A stretch of DNA of 33,851 bases. It comes from Phenylobacterium sp. (GTDB lineage: Bacteria; Pseudomonadota; Alphaproteobacteria; Caulobacterales; Caulobacteraceae). Each line of letters begins with the position of its first letter. The stretch's first letter is position 1. Positions 1-9,469 of this stretch are shown here, in pieces. The notes under the pieces were generated by a model that was not told the origin of the DNA, ran no database searches, and saw only the letters and a program-made list of their open reading frames with translations. A program made the translations under genes and the position numbers. Location of the stretch: the NCBI RefSeq assembly GCF_030645195.1, contig NZ_JAUSLW010000190.1, positions 1-33,851 of the forward strand. Reading direction: 5' to 3'.

Positions 1-765
<765 letters not shown>

Positions 766-849
766 GACGTTTTCTCCCCAGGCTCTGCGGCCCTGTCGGG
801 AGATTGGACGACCGCTCGCCTTACGGAAGGCAAGTGGTCGTGCGGCAGA

Positions 850-1866
850 TCAGGGCTCGGGCGACACGCGGACCAGCAGCTTGCCGTCGTGGGCGCCGGT
901 GAACAGCAGCTTCACGGCCTCGGCGGCGTTCTCCAGACCGTCGACCACGTGGGCCTTCCACTTGATCTGGCCCGAGGCCACCAGGGGGATCAGCTCGGCC
1001 ATCGCCTCGGCGGCGCGGGGCAGGTAGTCGATGATGATGAAGCCCTTGATCAGCAGGCGGCGCATCAGGACCCGGGCGAAGTCCTTGGGGCCTGGGATGG
1101 GGCCGTCGATGTTGTAGGTGGAGATCATGCCGCAGAGGGCCACGCGGCCGAAATTGTTCATGCGGGCCAGGACGGCGTCCATGATCTCGCCGCCGACGTT
1201 CTCGAAATCCACGTCGATCCCGTTGGGGGCCAGGCGGTCCAGGGCCTCGCCCACGTCCTCGTTGCGGTAGTCGATGGCGCCGTCGAAGCCGAGCTCTTGC
1301 GTGAGCCAGCGGCACTTCTCGGGGCCTCCGGCGATGCCGATGACCCGGCAGCCCTTGAGCTTGGCCAGCTGGCCGACGATGGAGCCCACGGCGCCGGCCG
1401 CGGCGGAGACGACCACGGTTTCACCGGGCTGCGGCTTGCCGATGTCCATCAGGCCGAACCAGGCGGTGAGGCCCGTGGCGCCGAGCACGCTCATATAGGC
1501 GGTGAGCGGAACGCCCGGGATCTGCAGGCTGGGGCGGGCGAGGCCTGCGGGCAGGACGGTGTAATCCTGCCAGCCGCCGAGGCCGGGATTGACGATCTGG
1601 CCGACCTGGAGCTCGGGGCTCTTGGACGCCTCGACGACCCCGATGACGCCGCCGCGCATGACGTCGCCGATCTCCACGGGCGGCAGGTACTGGTCTTGGT
1701 CGCTCATCCAGATGCGGTTGGTGGGGTCGAGCGACAGGTAGATCGTGCGGACCAGGACCTCGCCGTCCTTCAGCTCGGGCGTCTGGACGGTGACGAGTTC
1801 GAGGTCTTCGGGGCCGATCTCGCCGGTCGGACGGCGGCGCAGGATCCATTGGCGATTGGCAGGCAT
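850..1866 (-). CDS. NADP-dependent MDR-superfamily oxidoreductase (zinc-independent, CurA/YncB-like)
   Basis: A 338-residue medium-chain reductase. The N-terminal GroES-like half contains the SLDPTNR segment seen in the leukotriene-B4 dehydrogenase / YncB / CurA branch. The nucleotide-binding half has the AAAGAVGSIVGQLAK motif (about residues 155-169). No zinc-ligand cysteine pattern is visible. Members reduce the C=C bond of alpha,beta-unsaturated ketones or aldehydes with NADPH; the substrate here is unknown. The length is normal for the family and the start has a GGGGAAGAAA ribosome site. It lies between the MFS exporter and the Baeyer-Villiger monooxygenase in the same direction, so it is probably part of one MarR-controlled unit. 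Confidence 0.9.
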   Translation of the reverse strand: MPANRQWILRRRPTGEIGPEDLELVTVQTPELKDGEVLVRTIYLSLDPTNRIWMSDQDQYLPPVEIGDVMRGGVIGVVEASKSPELQVGQIVNPGLGGWQDYTVLPAGLARPSLQIPGVPLTAYMSVLGATGLTAWFGLMDIGKPQPGETVVVSAAAGAVGSIVGQLAKLKGCRVIGIAGGPEKCRWLTQELGFDGAIDYRNEDVGEALDRLAPNGIDVDFENVGGEIMDAVLARMNNFGRVALCGMISTYNIDGPIPGPKDFARVLMRRLLIKGFIIIDYLPRAAEAMAELIPLVASGQIKWKAHVVDGLENAAEAVKLLFTGAHDGKLLVRVSPEP

Positions 1867-1927
1867 CGGTTTCTTCCCCTGAGTGTGGCGGAGAGATTGG
1901 CCGCCGCACGTCGGGGAAGTCGAGGGG

Positions 1928-3364
1928 CTAGGTGGGGCTCCGTCCGTTCATCTCGTCGCCGGCGTCCTTGGGCAGGGGCAGGAAGAACAGGATCGAGATG
2001 AAGGTGATGGCGCCGATGATGACGAAGGCGGGCGCGATGGTGGCGGCCGTCATGTGGTTCTGACCCTGAGCCACCATCAGCATGTGCAGCAGCAGGGCGG
2101 CCAGGCCGATGCCGATGGACTGGACCAGCTGCTGGGCCATGGAGGAGGTGGTCGACGCCCGGCTCATCTGGTGCTGCTCGATCTCGGCATAGGCCATGCC
2201 GTTGAGGCTGGTGAACTGCAGGGAGCGGAAGAAACCGCCGATCGCCAGGACGGTCAGCATGATCCAGTGCGGGGTCGAGGGCTTGAAGAGGCCATAGGCC
2301 ATGAAGCTCAAGCCCACGATCACGGCGTTGACCAGCAGCACAGAGCGGAAGCCGAAGCGGCGCAGGATCGGCGGGGCGGTGGTCTTCATCACCAGGGCGC
2401 CCGCCGCGCTGATGAAGGTCATCATGCCGGCCTGGAAGGCCGAGAGCCCGAAGCCGATCTGCAGCAGCATGGCCAGCAGGAAGGGGGTCGCGCCAATGCC
2501 GATCCGCGGGAAGGCGCCGCCGATCACCGAGGCCCGGAAGGTGGGAAGCCTGAAGATCGACAGGTCGATGATGGCATGGGGATTGTTGCGCGCGTGCCGC
2601 CAGTAGAGGCCAAGGGCCGTGAAGCTGGCGAGGAACAGTCCCGCCACCATCCCGGCGGGCAGGGACCCGCGACCGACATTCTCGAACCCGAAGATCAGCC
2701 CGGCCAGGCCGACGCCGGTCAGGAGGATGCCGATCCAGTCGATGGGCGAGACGTCCTGTTCCTTGACGTTGGGCACATAGGCCCGGACCAGGGCGACGCC
2801 GACGATGGCGATCGGCAGGTTCATGAAGAAGATCCATCGCCAGTCGGCGAAGGTGACGATGGCGCCGCCCACCACGGGGCCGATCACCGGCCCCAGCAGC
2901 GCGGGCATGGTCAGGACAGACATGGCGCCCACCAGCTCGCTCTTCGGCGTGGTGCGCAGCAGGACCAGGCGGCCGACCGGCCCCATCATGGCGCCGGCCA
3001 TGCCCTGAAAGATGCGGGCCAGGACCAGCTGGTTGAGGTTCTGGGCGAAGCCGCAGGCCGCCGAGGAGAGGGCGAACAGCACCATGGCGGCCATGAATAT
3101 CCGCTTGGCCCCGAACTTGTCGGCCACCCAGCCGCTGATCGGCAGGAAGACCGCCGAGGCCAGCAGGAACATGGTGATGGCCAGGTTCAACCGCAGGGGA
3201 TCCTCGTCCAGGGCGACGGCCATGGTGGGCAGGGCGTTGGAGATCACCGTGGCGTTGAGGGTCTGCATCAGCATGGCTGAGCCGATGATGGCCGGGATCA
3301 TCCAGCCGCGGGCGGCCGGCGTTCCGGCGACCGGGGCGTCGATGGGGGCTTCGACCTCGCTCAT
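1928..3364 (-). CDS. MFS transporter, DHA2 (EmrB/QacA) drug-exporter family
   Basis: A 478-residue, very hydrophobic protein with about 14 predicted membrane spans. Near the N-terminus the segment LNATVISNALPTMAVAL matches the LDxTVVNVALP motif of 14-span proton-drug antiporters, and GPVIGPVVGG matches the export motif C (G-x-x-x-G-P-x-x-G-G) of span 5. It is expected to export a hydrophobic compound from the inner membrane in exchange for protons. Its ATG overlaps the stop codon of the upstream marR gene (ATGA), a typical translationally coupled regulator-exporter pair. A membrane-fusion partner (EmrA) is not in view. Substrate unknown. Confidence 0.92.
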   Translation of the reverse strand: MSEVEAPIDAPVAGTPAARGWMIPAIIGSAMLMQTLNATVISNALPTMAVALDEDPLRLNLAITMFLLASAVFLPISGWVADKFGAKRIFMAAMVLFALSSAACGFAQNLNQLVLARIFQGMAGAMMGPVGRLVLLRTTPKSELVGAMSVLTMPALLGPVIGPVVGGAIVTFADWRWIFFMNLPIAIVGVALVRAYVPNVKEQDVSPIDWIGILLTGVGLAGLIFGFENVGRGSLPAGMVAGLFLASFTALGLYWRHARNNPHAIIDLSIFRLPTFRASVIGGAFPRIGIGATPFLLAMLLQIGFGLSAFQAGMMTFISAAGALVMKTTAPPILRRFGFRSVLLVNAVIVGLSFMAYGLFKPSTPHWIMLTVLAIGGFFRSLQFTSLNGMAYAEIEQHQMSRASTTSSMAQQLVQSIGIGLAALLLHMLMVAQGQNHMTAATIAPAFVIIGAITFISILFFLPLPKDAGDEMNGRSPT

Positions 3365-3804
3365 GCCTCAAGGCTCAGCAGCTGAAGGAGGGGGCCGGAG
3401 GCGGCCTGCAGTTGCTGGCGGGCCTCCTCGGGCAGCTTGGCCAGGCGGGCGGCGAGCCAGTCGTTGCGGTGCTGGCGGATGGCGTCGAGCCGGGCCTGGC
3501 CGGCCGGGGTGATGGCGAGACCGGAGCGGCGGCCGTCCTCGGCGTGGTTGGCGCGGGCCACCCAGCCGGCGGCCTCCAGGCGCTTGATGTGGCCGCTCAT
3601 GGTGGGGCGGGAGAGCTGCTCGCCGTCGGCCAGGTCGCAGACACCCACCCCCGGATTGCGGCTGATCTGATTGAGCAGCAGGGCGTCGAGGGCCGAGACC
3701 CCGGCCTTCTGAGCCTCCTGGCGCAGGCGGCGCGAGACGCGCAGCAGGGCCGGACGCAGGGTCTCGGCCAGGAGGGCGGAAGGGTCGTCGACGGAGAGGG
3801 GCAT
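3361..3804 (-). CDS. MarR-family transcriptional regulator
   Basis: A 147-residue winged-helix protein. The DNA-binding core is about residues 40-100: a recognition helix around LSRPTMSGHIKRLEAAGWV, then the wing with DGRRSGLAITPAG, close to the DxRxxxxxLTxxG pattern of MarR proteins. Flanking helices would form the dimer interface. It likely represses its own promoter and the coupled exporter and oxidoreductase genes until a phenolic or other small ligand binds. The downstream MFS gene overlaps it by four bases. A perfect 8-base inverted repeat lies 10 bases upstream of its start and is the obvious operator candidate. Confidence 0.92.
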   Translation of the reverse strand: MPLSVDDPSALLAETLRPALLRVSRRLRQEAQKAGVSALDALLLNQISRNPGVGVCDLADGEQLSRPTMSGHIKRLEAAGWVARANHAEDGRRSGLAITPAGQARLDAIRQHRNDWLAARLAKLPEEARQQLQAASGPLLQLLSLEA

Positions 3805-3814
3805 GCGGACTCAA

Positions 3815-3839
3815 AGGTAGTTAGGTTGTCGAACTACCT
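3815..3839. promoter_or_regulatory. Palindromic operator upstream of marR
   Basis: Perfect inverted repeat AGGTAGTT / AACTACCT with a 9-base spacer, directly upstream of the marR start at 3804. The arm length, AT-rich core and position fit a MarR-dimer operator. Autoregulation is inferred from position only. Confidence 0.6.
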
Positions 3840-3859
3840 AGATTCCCCCATCGCAGGGG

Positions 3860-4297
3860 TCAAGCCGCCGGATCGTCGCGGTCCAGCGCCGCGCGCGCCG
3901 CGCGGGCGCCGCGCAGCAGGGCCAGGGCCGCGGCGCGCAGTTCCCGGGCAGCCTGGGCGCAGGCCTGGCGCTCGGCTTCGAAGTCGCGGGCCGCGGCGGC
4001 GCGGGCCTGTTCGCCAGCCGCGTGGGCGGCTCGGGCGGCGACCTGGGCCTGGACGACGGCGACGACGAACCGGCCGTGGGCGCTCTCGTTCCAGGCGCGA
4101 CGGGCGGCGAGGCGGGCCCGCGCGGCGGCCAGAAGATCGGTGGGCTCGGCCGGGGCGAGAGCAGCGCCCGCCATTCCCGACCAGGCGACACCGGCGCCCC
4201 GTCGCGCCTCCCGCGCGCTCCAGGCGACCCTGGCGGCGTCGACGGCGCGTTCGGTGGTCAGGGCGTCGACGAGGTCGGGGGCATCATGAGGCGGCAT
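3860..4297 (-). CDS. Small Ala/Arg-rich helical protein, probably repressor-controlled (unknown function)
   Basis: A 145-residue protein very rich in Ala, Arg and Glu. It is predicted to be almost wholly helical, with a coiled-coil-like stretch over about residues 75-140. I do not recognise a family. It was preferred over opposite-strand readings because its third positions are G/C rich and because a promoter and operator sit immediately before its start. There is no ribosome site. A TATACA hexamer lies 8 bases before the ATG, so the transcript may be leaderless. It follows the XRE-S24 repressor gene on the same strand, separated by 79 bases containing a TGTAT-N5-ATACA palindrome, so it is probably a target of that repressor. 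Confidence 0.55.
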   Translation of the reverse strand: MPPHDAPDLVDALTTERAVDAARVAWSAREARRGAGVAWSGMAGAALAPAEPTDLLAAARARLAARRAWNESAHGRFVVAVVQAQVAARAAHAAGEQARAAAARDFEAERQACAQAARELRAAALALLRGARAARAALDRDDPAA

Positions 4298-4304
4298 TCA
4301 GATA

Positions 4305-4321
4305 ATGTATAAAAGATACAT
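4305..4321. promoter_or_regulatory. Predicted XRE-S24 repressor operator O1
   Basis: Palindrome ATGTAT-AAAAG-ATACAT with perfect 6-base arms. It shares the TGTAN-N5-NTACA pattern with two more copies on the other side of the repressor gene (5045-5061 and 5080-5096). It overlaps a TATACA -10-like hexamer on the minus strand just before the start at 4297, so binding would block that gene. Confidence 0.6.
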
Positions 4322-4376
4322 ATCTCCGCCAAATCTTATGTTAGGTTTCTTCGGGTGATCCACCGGAGGGCGAGCG

Positions 4377-5021
4377 TTAGAGGCCTCGGATGATGATCCG
4401 CCGGGCCTGGTGGGGCGGGATGATCGCGGTGATGTGGGCGGCCCAGCGCAGCCTGGCGTCGTGGCGGGTGGGGCCGGCCAGGCTCTCCAGGTCGTAGCGG
4501 CCCGGCTCGCTGCCGCGTAGCAGGCGCTTGACCAGGACCTCGTCGGTGTCGGTCTCCACCACCACCACGTGGCCCAGCATGTCGGGGGTCGGCGGCGTCC
4601 TTTGGTCTTCAAAATAAATGAGCGCGCCGTCGTCGGCGAGGCCGCGCATGGAGTGGCCGGAGACCTGGACGGCGACGGCGTTTTCCGTGCCGCCGGGCGG
4701 GATCGGGGCCAGGTCGTCGGCCTCCTGGCCGGTGGCGTAGAGGATGGCACCCTCGGGGTTGGCGCCTACCATGCCGATCACCTTGACGAGGCCGGCCTGG
4801 GCCGCGGGACGGACCGGGCCCGAGGCGTCGTAGAGCCATTCGGGGCGGACCCCGAAGGCGGCGGCGTACTCCTTGGCCTTGCGGTAGGAGAAGGGGGCGT
4901 TGCCGTTCTCATTGGAGGCGTAGGTGTTGCGGTTCCAGCCGAAGGCCTCGGCGGCCGCGGCGGCGGTGTCGAAGCCCTTCTCGGTGCGGGCCAGGCGCAG
5001 GCGTTGGCAGGGGTCGTCCAT
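4377..5021 (-). CDS. XRE-family HTH / S24 peptidase repressor (CI/LexA-like, self-cleaving)
   Basis: A 214-residue two-domain repressor. Residues 5-65 form an XRE helix-turn-helix (GWNRNTYASNENG as the recognition region). Residues 78-205 are an S24 peptidase fold with the nucleophile in SGHSMRG (Ser124) and the general-base Lys in VLVKRL (Lys165). An Ala-Gly bond at residues 76-77 is a plausible self-cleavage site. Such proteins keep phage genes silent and are inactivated through RecA after DNA damage. The divergent region on one side and the gap on the other contain three similar palindromes. It is a phage-type regulator, but the virion genes start about 6 kb away, beyond five metabolic genes. 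Confidence 0.9.
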   Translation of the reverse strand: MDDPCQRLRLARTEKGFDTAAAAAEAFGWNRNTYASNENGNAPFSYRKAKEYAAAFGVRPEWLYDASGPVRPAAQAGLVKVIGMVGANPEGAILYATGQEADDLAPIPPGGTENAVAVQVSGHSMRGLADDGALIYFEDQRTPPTPDMLGHVVVVETDTDEVLVKRLLRGSEPGRYDLESLAGPTRHDARLRWAAHITAIIPPHQARRIIIRGL

Positions 5022-5044
5022 GACCTAAACCTATAGGGGAATTG

Positions 5045-5061
5045 ATGTAGAGAAAATACAG
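5045..5061. promoter_or_regulatory. Predicted XRE-S24 repressor operator O2
   Basis: TGTAG-AGAAA-ATACA, one mismatch from a perfect 5-base-arm palindrome, in the intergenic region between the repressor (start 5021) and the divergent gene at 5104. Its centre is 35 bases from that of O3. The shared pattern with O1 and O3 suggests a common binding protein, most simply the adjacent repressor, which would also autoregulate here. Confidence 0.5.
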
Positions 5062-5074
5062 AAATTTGTTGTCT

Positions 5075-5089
5075 GTTCGCTGTATGTTC
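5075..5089 (+). promoter_or_regulatory. LexA (SOS) box, GTTC-N7-GTTC
   Basis: GTTC-GCTGTAT-GTTC is a perfect match to the alphaproteobacterial LexA box. It lies between a weak -35 (TTGTCT, 5069-5074) and a -10-like TACAGT (5092-5097) that would start transcription at about 5104, and it overlaps operator O3. Both the host SOS repressor and the local S24 repressor could therefore control the rightward genes. Confidence 0.6.
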
Positions 5090-5096
5090 CGTACAG
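5080..5096. promoter_or_regulatory. Predicted XRE-S24 repressor operator O3
   Basis: Palindrome CTGTA-N7-TACAG, also readable as TGTAT-GTTCC-GTACA, overlapping a perfect LexA box and the -10-like element of the rightward gene at 5104. It is the third copy of the TGTAN-N5-NTACA pattern. Confidence 0.6.
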
Positions 5097-5103
5097 TTCC
5101 GCC

Positions 5104-5418
5104 ATGCAACGGGAAAACACCAAGCCACGGCCGATCGACGGCCAGGATTACGCGGCCCTACGTCAAACGGGGACGTCCCCTGCGCGAACGCGGTTGCAGC
5201 TGGGGCTCGAGGCCGACCCGGCGCGGCGGTTCGAGGCGCTGTTTCGCAAGCGCGCGGCGCGCGGGGCGGGGGACCGGCAATTGCCGAAGTTCGCCCGGCA
5301 CGAGGCTCACGTGGCCGCCGTGCTGGCGGCGGGCGGGTTCTGGGCCTTCTCCGAACGGCGGATCGGCAAGGACGGGGCGGCGGTCTGCCTGCCGATGATC
5401 CCCCCGCCCAAGGCCTGA
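5104..5418 (+). CDS. Small basic protein divergent from the repressor (possible early phage/GTA regulator)
   Basis: A 104-residue basic protein with no family I can name with confidence. It starts at an ATG with no Shine-Dalgarno sequence; a TACAGT -10-like element ends 6 bases before it, so the message may be leaderless. Its promoter region holds the LexA box and two repressor palindromes. The next gene follows after 26 bases and is probably co-transcribed. A short gene divergent from a CI-like repressor is usually a Cro, activator or antiterminator-type early gene; that role is inferred from position only. Confidence 0.65.
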   Translation: MQRENTKPRPIDGQDYAALRQTGTSPARTRLQLGLEADPARRFEALFRKRAARGAGDRQLPKFARHEAHVAAVLAAGGFWAFSERRIGKDGAAVCLPMIPPPKA

Positions 5419-5444
5419 CATTCCAAGATCACCGGAGCCTCGTC

Positions 5445-6011
5445 ATGAGCCGCACGGCCCATCTGGCGCGCCTGGAGCGCGCGCGTCTGCTGACCCTGGA
5501 ACAGCGGGGCAAGGCCCGCGCCGAGGCCCTGGCCGTCACGGCCGGCGTCGCCGAGACCGTGGCCCTGTCGGAGGCCCGCGGCGCGGCCATCGAGGCGCCG
5601 GCCTCACCCCGCAAGCCGCATCGCCGGCAGGCCGGCCTGGACTGGCTGGTCCGGCAGGGGCGGCTGAACGATCTGCAGAAACGCGCGGGGGAACGCTACG
5701 GGACCTATTACCGGCGAGCGAGGGGCGGGGCGGGCATCGGGTCGAGCCTCGACATCAAGCATGGCGACAATCCGCAGGGGACGAGCCTCACCGAGGTCCT
5801 GGCCCAGGCCGAGGCGCGGGTGGCGGCGGCGACCAAGCTCGCCGCCTATCGCCGCCGGCTTCACCAGCATCCGGTGCTGCTGGCGGCCTGCGACCTGGTC
5901 TGCGGCGAGGAGCTGACGCCGCGCGAGGCCGCCCGCAGCGACCGCGAGGCCGGGCGCCTGGAGGCGGTGCTGGAGGTGGCCCTGGACCTGCTGGCCGCCG
6001 AGGCCGGCTGA
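5445..6011 (+). CDS. Protein with DUF6456-like segment, second gene of the repressor-divergent operon
   Basis: A 188-residue basic, Ala/Arg-rich protein with a good ribosome site (CCGGAGCC) before the ATG. Residues about 60-92 (AGLDWLVRQGRL, then AGERY and YYRRA) resemble the core of DUF6456-type proteins, and residues 157-188 form a helical segment beginning LTPREAAR. I recall DUF6456-like regions in the alphaproteobacterial GTA activator family (GafA/GafZ), but cannot verify this here. It is expected to be co-transcribed with the 104-residue gene under the S24 repressor and LexA. A role as transcription activator or antiterminator is a hypothesis; only the coding status is secure. Confidence 0.7.
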   Translation: MSRTAHLARLERARLLTLEQRGKARAEALAVTAGVAETVALSEARGAAIEAPASPRKPHRRQAGLDWLVRQGRLNDLQKRAGERYGTYYRRARGGAGIGSSLDIKHGDNPQGTSLTEVLAQAEARVAAATKLAAYRRRLHQHPVLLAACDLVCGEELTPREAARSDREAGRLEAVLEVALDLLAAEAG

Positions 6012-6200
6012 GCGCGGGGAGGTCGGCGCGACCTGTCCACGCAACCGCGGGGCCGGTCAGATGTTCATGCCTGGAGCGTGATCCGCCGAGTGTCTGAATC
6101 GGGTGGTGGTTAGCGGACCCGCCGTCCTCGTGATAATCCCGCAGCCCCGCGAACCGGCGACCGTGCCGGGAACGCTTGTTCGGCTTCAGAAGGTGCGTAG

Positions 6201-7406
<1,206 letters not shown>

Positions 7407-7411
7407 GCGGC

Positions 7412-8584
7412 ATGGAGACCCAGGCCGGCGGTCCCGGCGCCTTCGCCCGTTTCGACCTGGCCCGCGTTCCGTCCCCCTGTTTCGTGGTGGACGAGGCCGC
7501 GGTGGCGCGGAACCTGGCCGTGCTCCAGGATGTGGGCGCGCGGGGCGGGGCCAAGGTGCTGCTGGCGCTCAAGGCGTTTTCGATGTGGGCCCTGGCCGAC
7601 CTGGTGGGGGACTATCTCGACGGGGTCTGCGCCTCGGGCCTGTGGGAGGCGCGGCTGGCCCGGGAGCACTATCGCGGCGAGCTGACCACCTACTCGCCCG
7701 CCTACAAGCGCGAGGACCTGGCCGAGATCCTGAAGCTGTCGGACACGGTGATCTTCAACTCGCCGGCCCAGATCGCGCGCTTCGCGGGCGAGATTTCTCA
7801 GGCGCGCGCACAGGGCGAGGTGTTCGAGGTCGGCCTGCGCCTGAACCCCGAGCACAGCGAGGCGCAGGTGGCCAAGTACGACCCCTGCCAGGCCGGGTCG
7901 CGGCTGGGCTTCCCGGTGTCGCAACTGCGGCCGGAGCATCTCGACGGGGTTGACGGCCTGCACATCCACGCCCTGTGCGAGCAGGGGTTCGAACCGCTGC
8001 GGCGGATCTGGGAGTCGCTGGAGCCGAGGCTGGCGGGCATGCTGCCGGGGCTGAAGTGGCTGAACCTCGGCGGCGGCCACCACATCACCCGGGCCGACTA
8101 CGACATCGAGGCCCTGGTGGCCTTCCTGCGCGGCGTGACCGAGCGGCACCGCCTTCAGGTCTATCTCGAGCCCGGCGAGGCCATCGCGCTCGACGCCGGC
8201 ATCCTGGTGGGGGAGATCCTCGACAGCTTCGACAATGGGATGGCCGTCGCCGTCACCGACATCTCGGCGACCTGCCACATGCCCGATGTCATCGAGGCGC
8301 CCTATCGGCCGGCGATGCTGAACGAGGCGAAGGCGGGCGTCACGGTGCGGATCGGCGGCCCCTCCTGCCTGGCCGGAGACATCATCGGCGACTACCTGTT
8401 CGCCGCCCCGCCCACGCCGGGGAGGCGCATCGCCTTCCTGGACCAGGCCCACTATTCGATGGTCAAGACCAACACCTTCAACGGCGTGCCATTGCCGGCG
8501 ATCGCGCAGTGGAACAGCCAGACCGACGCCCTGCGGCTGGTGCGGGAGTTCGACTATCCGGACTTCCGCGACCGCCTTTCCTGA
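7412..8584 (+). CDS. nspC: Carboxynorspermidine decarboxylase
   Basis: A 390-residue PLP enzyme of the alanine-racemase-fold decarboxylases. The PLP lysine is Lys54 in LLALKAF. Other family segments are DGVCASGLWE, the HIHALCEQ loop, NLGGGHHI, EPGEAIALDAG for phosphate binding, and GPSCLAGD with the catalytic cysteine contributed across the dimer. It removes CO2 from carboxynorspermidine or carboxyspermidine to give the polyamine. It directly follows the dehydrogenase gene and is surely co-transcribed with it. The start is ATG at 7412, 6 bases after the upstream stop. Length is usual for the family. Confidence 0.93.
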   Translation: METQAGGPGAFARFDLARVPSPCFVVDEAAVARNLAVLQDVGARGGAKVLLALKAFSMWALADLVGDYLDGVCASGLWEARLAREHYRGELTTYSPAYKREDLAEILKLSDTVIFNSPAQIARFAGEISQARAQGEVFEVGLRLNPEHSEAQVAKYDPCQAGSRLGFPVSQLRPEHLDGVDGLHIHALCEQGFEPLRRIWESLEPRLAGMLPGLKWLNLGGGHHITRADYDIEALVAFLRGVTERHRLQVYLEPGEAIALDAGILVGEILDSFDNGMAVAVTDISATCHMPDVIEAPYRPAMLNEAKAGVTVRIGGPSCLAGDIIGDYLFAAPPTPGRRIAFLDQAHYSMVKTNTFNGVPLPAIAQWNSQTDALRLVREFDYPDFRDRLS

Positions 8585-8596
8585 CCGGCGGACCTG

Positions 8597-9385
8597 TCAG
8601 CTCTTGCCCATCACCTTGGCGCGCAGGCGGCGCATGCCGGCCAGCCAGCGGTCGTAGTCGGCGGTCTTGCGCTGCATGTAGGTGAGCACCTCCGGGTGGG
8701 GGAGGATCAGGAAGCGCTCGGCGGCCAGGCCCTCGATGACGTGGCCGGCCACCTCGTCGGGGGTGAGCACCCCATCCAGGCTCTGGGGGGAGCCCGAGCC
8801 GCCGGCCCGCAGCATGGCGGTGTCGACGCCTTGCGGGCAGAGGATGGAGACCTTGATCCCCTGGTCGCCGTGGGTGATGGCCAGGCTCTCGGCCAGGCCG
8901 ACGGCGGCGTGCTTGGTGGTGGAGTAGACGGCCCCGCCGATCTGCGACAGCAGGCCCGCGGCCGAGACGGTGTTGAGCAGGTAGCCCTCGCCGCGGGCGA
9001 TCATGCCCGGCAGGACGGCGCGGGCGGCGTGGACATGGGCCATGACATTGACCCCCCAGGCGCGGGCCCAGACGGCGTCGGGGGAGGAGACCGCGTTCTC
9101 GCGATCCGGGTCGCCGTCGCCGACGCCCGCATTGGCGCAGAAGAGGTCGATGCGGCCCCAGGCGGCCTCGACGCCCGCGACCATGGCGGCGACCTGCGCG
9201 CCGTCGGAGACGTCCACCGTATAGGCGGTCCCGCCGATCTGCGCGGCCACGGCCTTCGCGCCCTCGCCATTGCGGTCGACCACGGCGACATGGGTCGCGC
9301 CCTCAGCGGCGAAACGGCGGGCGAGCGCCGCCCCGATGCCCTCGGCGCCCCCGGTGACCACGATGATCTTGCCCCGCACGTCCAT
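8597..9385 (-). CDS. Short-chain dehydrogenase/reductase (classical SDR)
   Basis: A 262-residue classical SDR. The cofactor motif TGGAEGIG is at residues 11-18, the NAG motif at 85-87, and the catalytic residues are Asn113, Ser141 (in NTVSAAG), Tyr154 and Lys158 (YSTTK). Asp at 37 after the second strand suggests a preference for NAD(H). The substrate cannot be deduced. It is convergent with nspC (12 bases apart) and stands alone on this strand apart from the DJ-1 gene upstream of it. Confidence 0.93.
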   Translation of the reverse strand: MDVRGKIIVVTGGAEGIGAALARRFAAEGATHVAVVDRNGEGAKAVAAQIGGTAYTVDVSDGAQVAAMVAGVEAAWGRIDLFCANAGVGDGDPDRENAVSSPDAVWARAWGVNVMAHVHAARAVLPGMIARGEGYLLNTVSAAGLLSQIGGAVYSTTKHAAVGLAESLAITHGDQGIKVSILCPQGVDTAMLRAGGSGSPQSLDGVLTPDEVAGHVIEGLAAERFLILPHPEVLTYMQRKTADYDRWLAGMRRLRAKVMGKS

Positions 9386-9469
9386 GTCTCGTCTCCGCCT
9401 CGTTGCGCGCCTTGCCGGCGTCGGTTGGCCCCAGGGGTAGGGGGCGCGGGCACCCGAGGCAATGGCCGC

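Noticed and set aside
4022..4312. A 96-codon plus-strand frame opposite the Ala-rich gene
   Set aside because: No promoter or ribosome site, and the minus-strand gene has an adjacent -10 element and operator. Some doubt remains because both are low-complexity.
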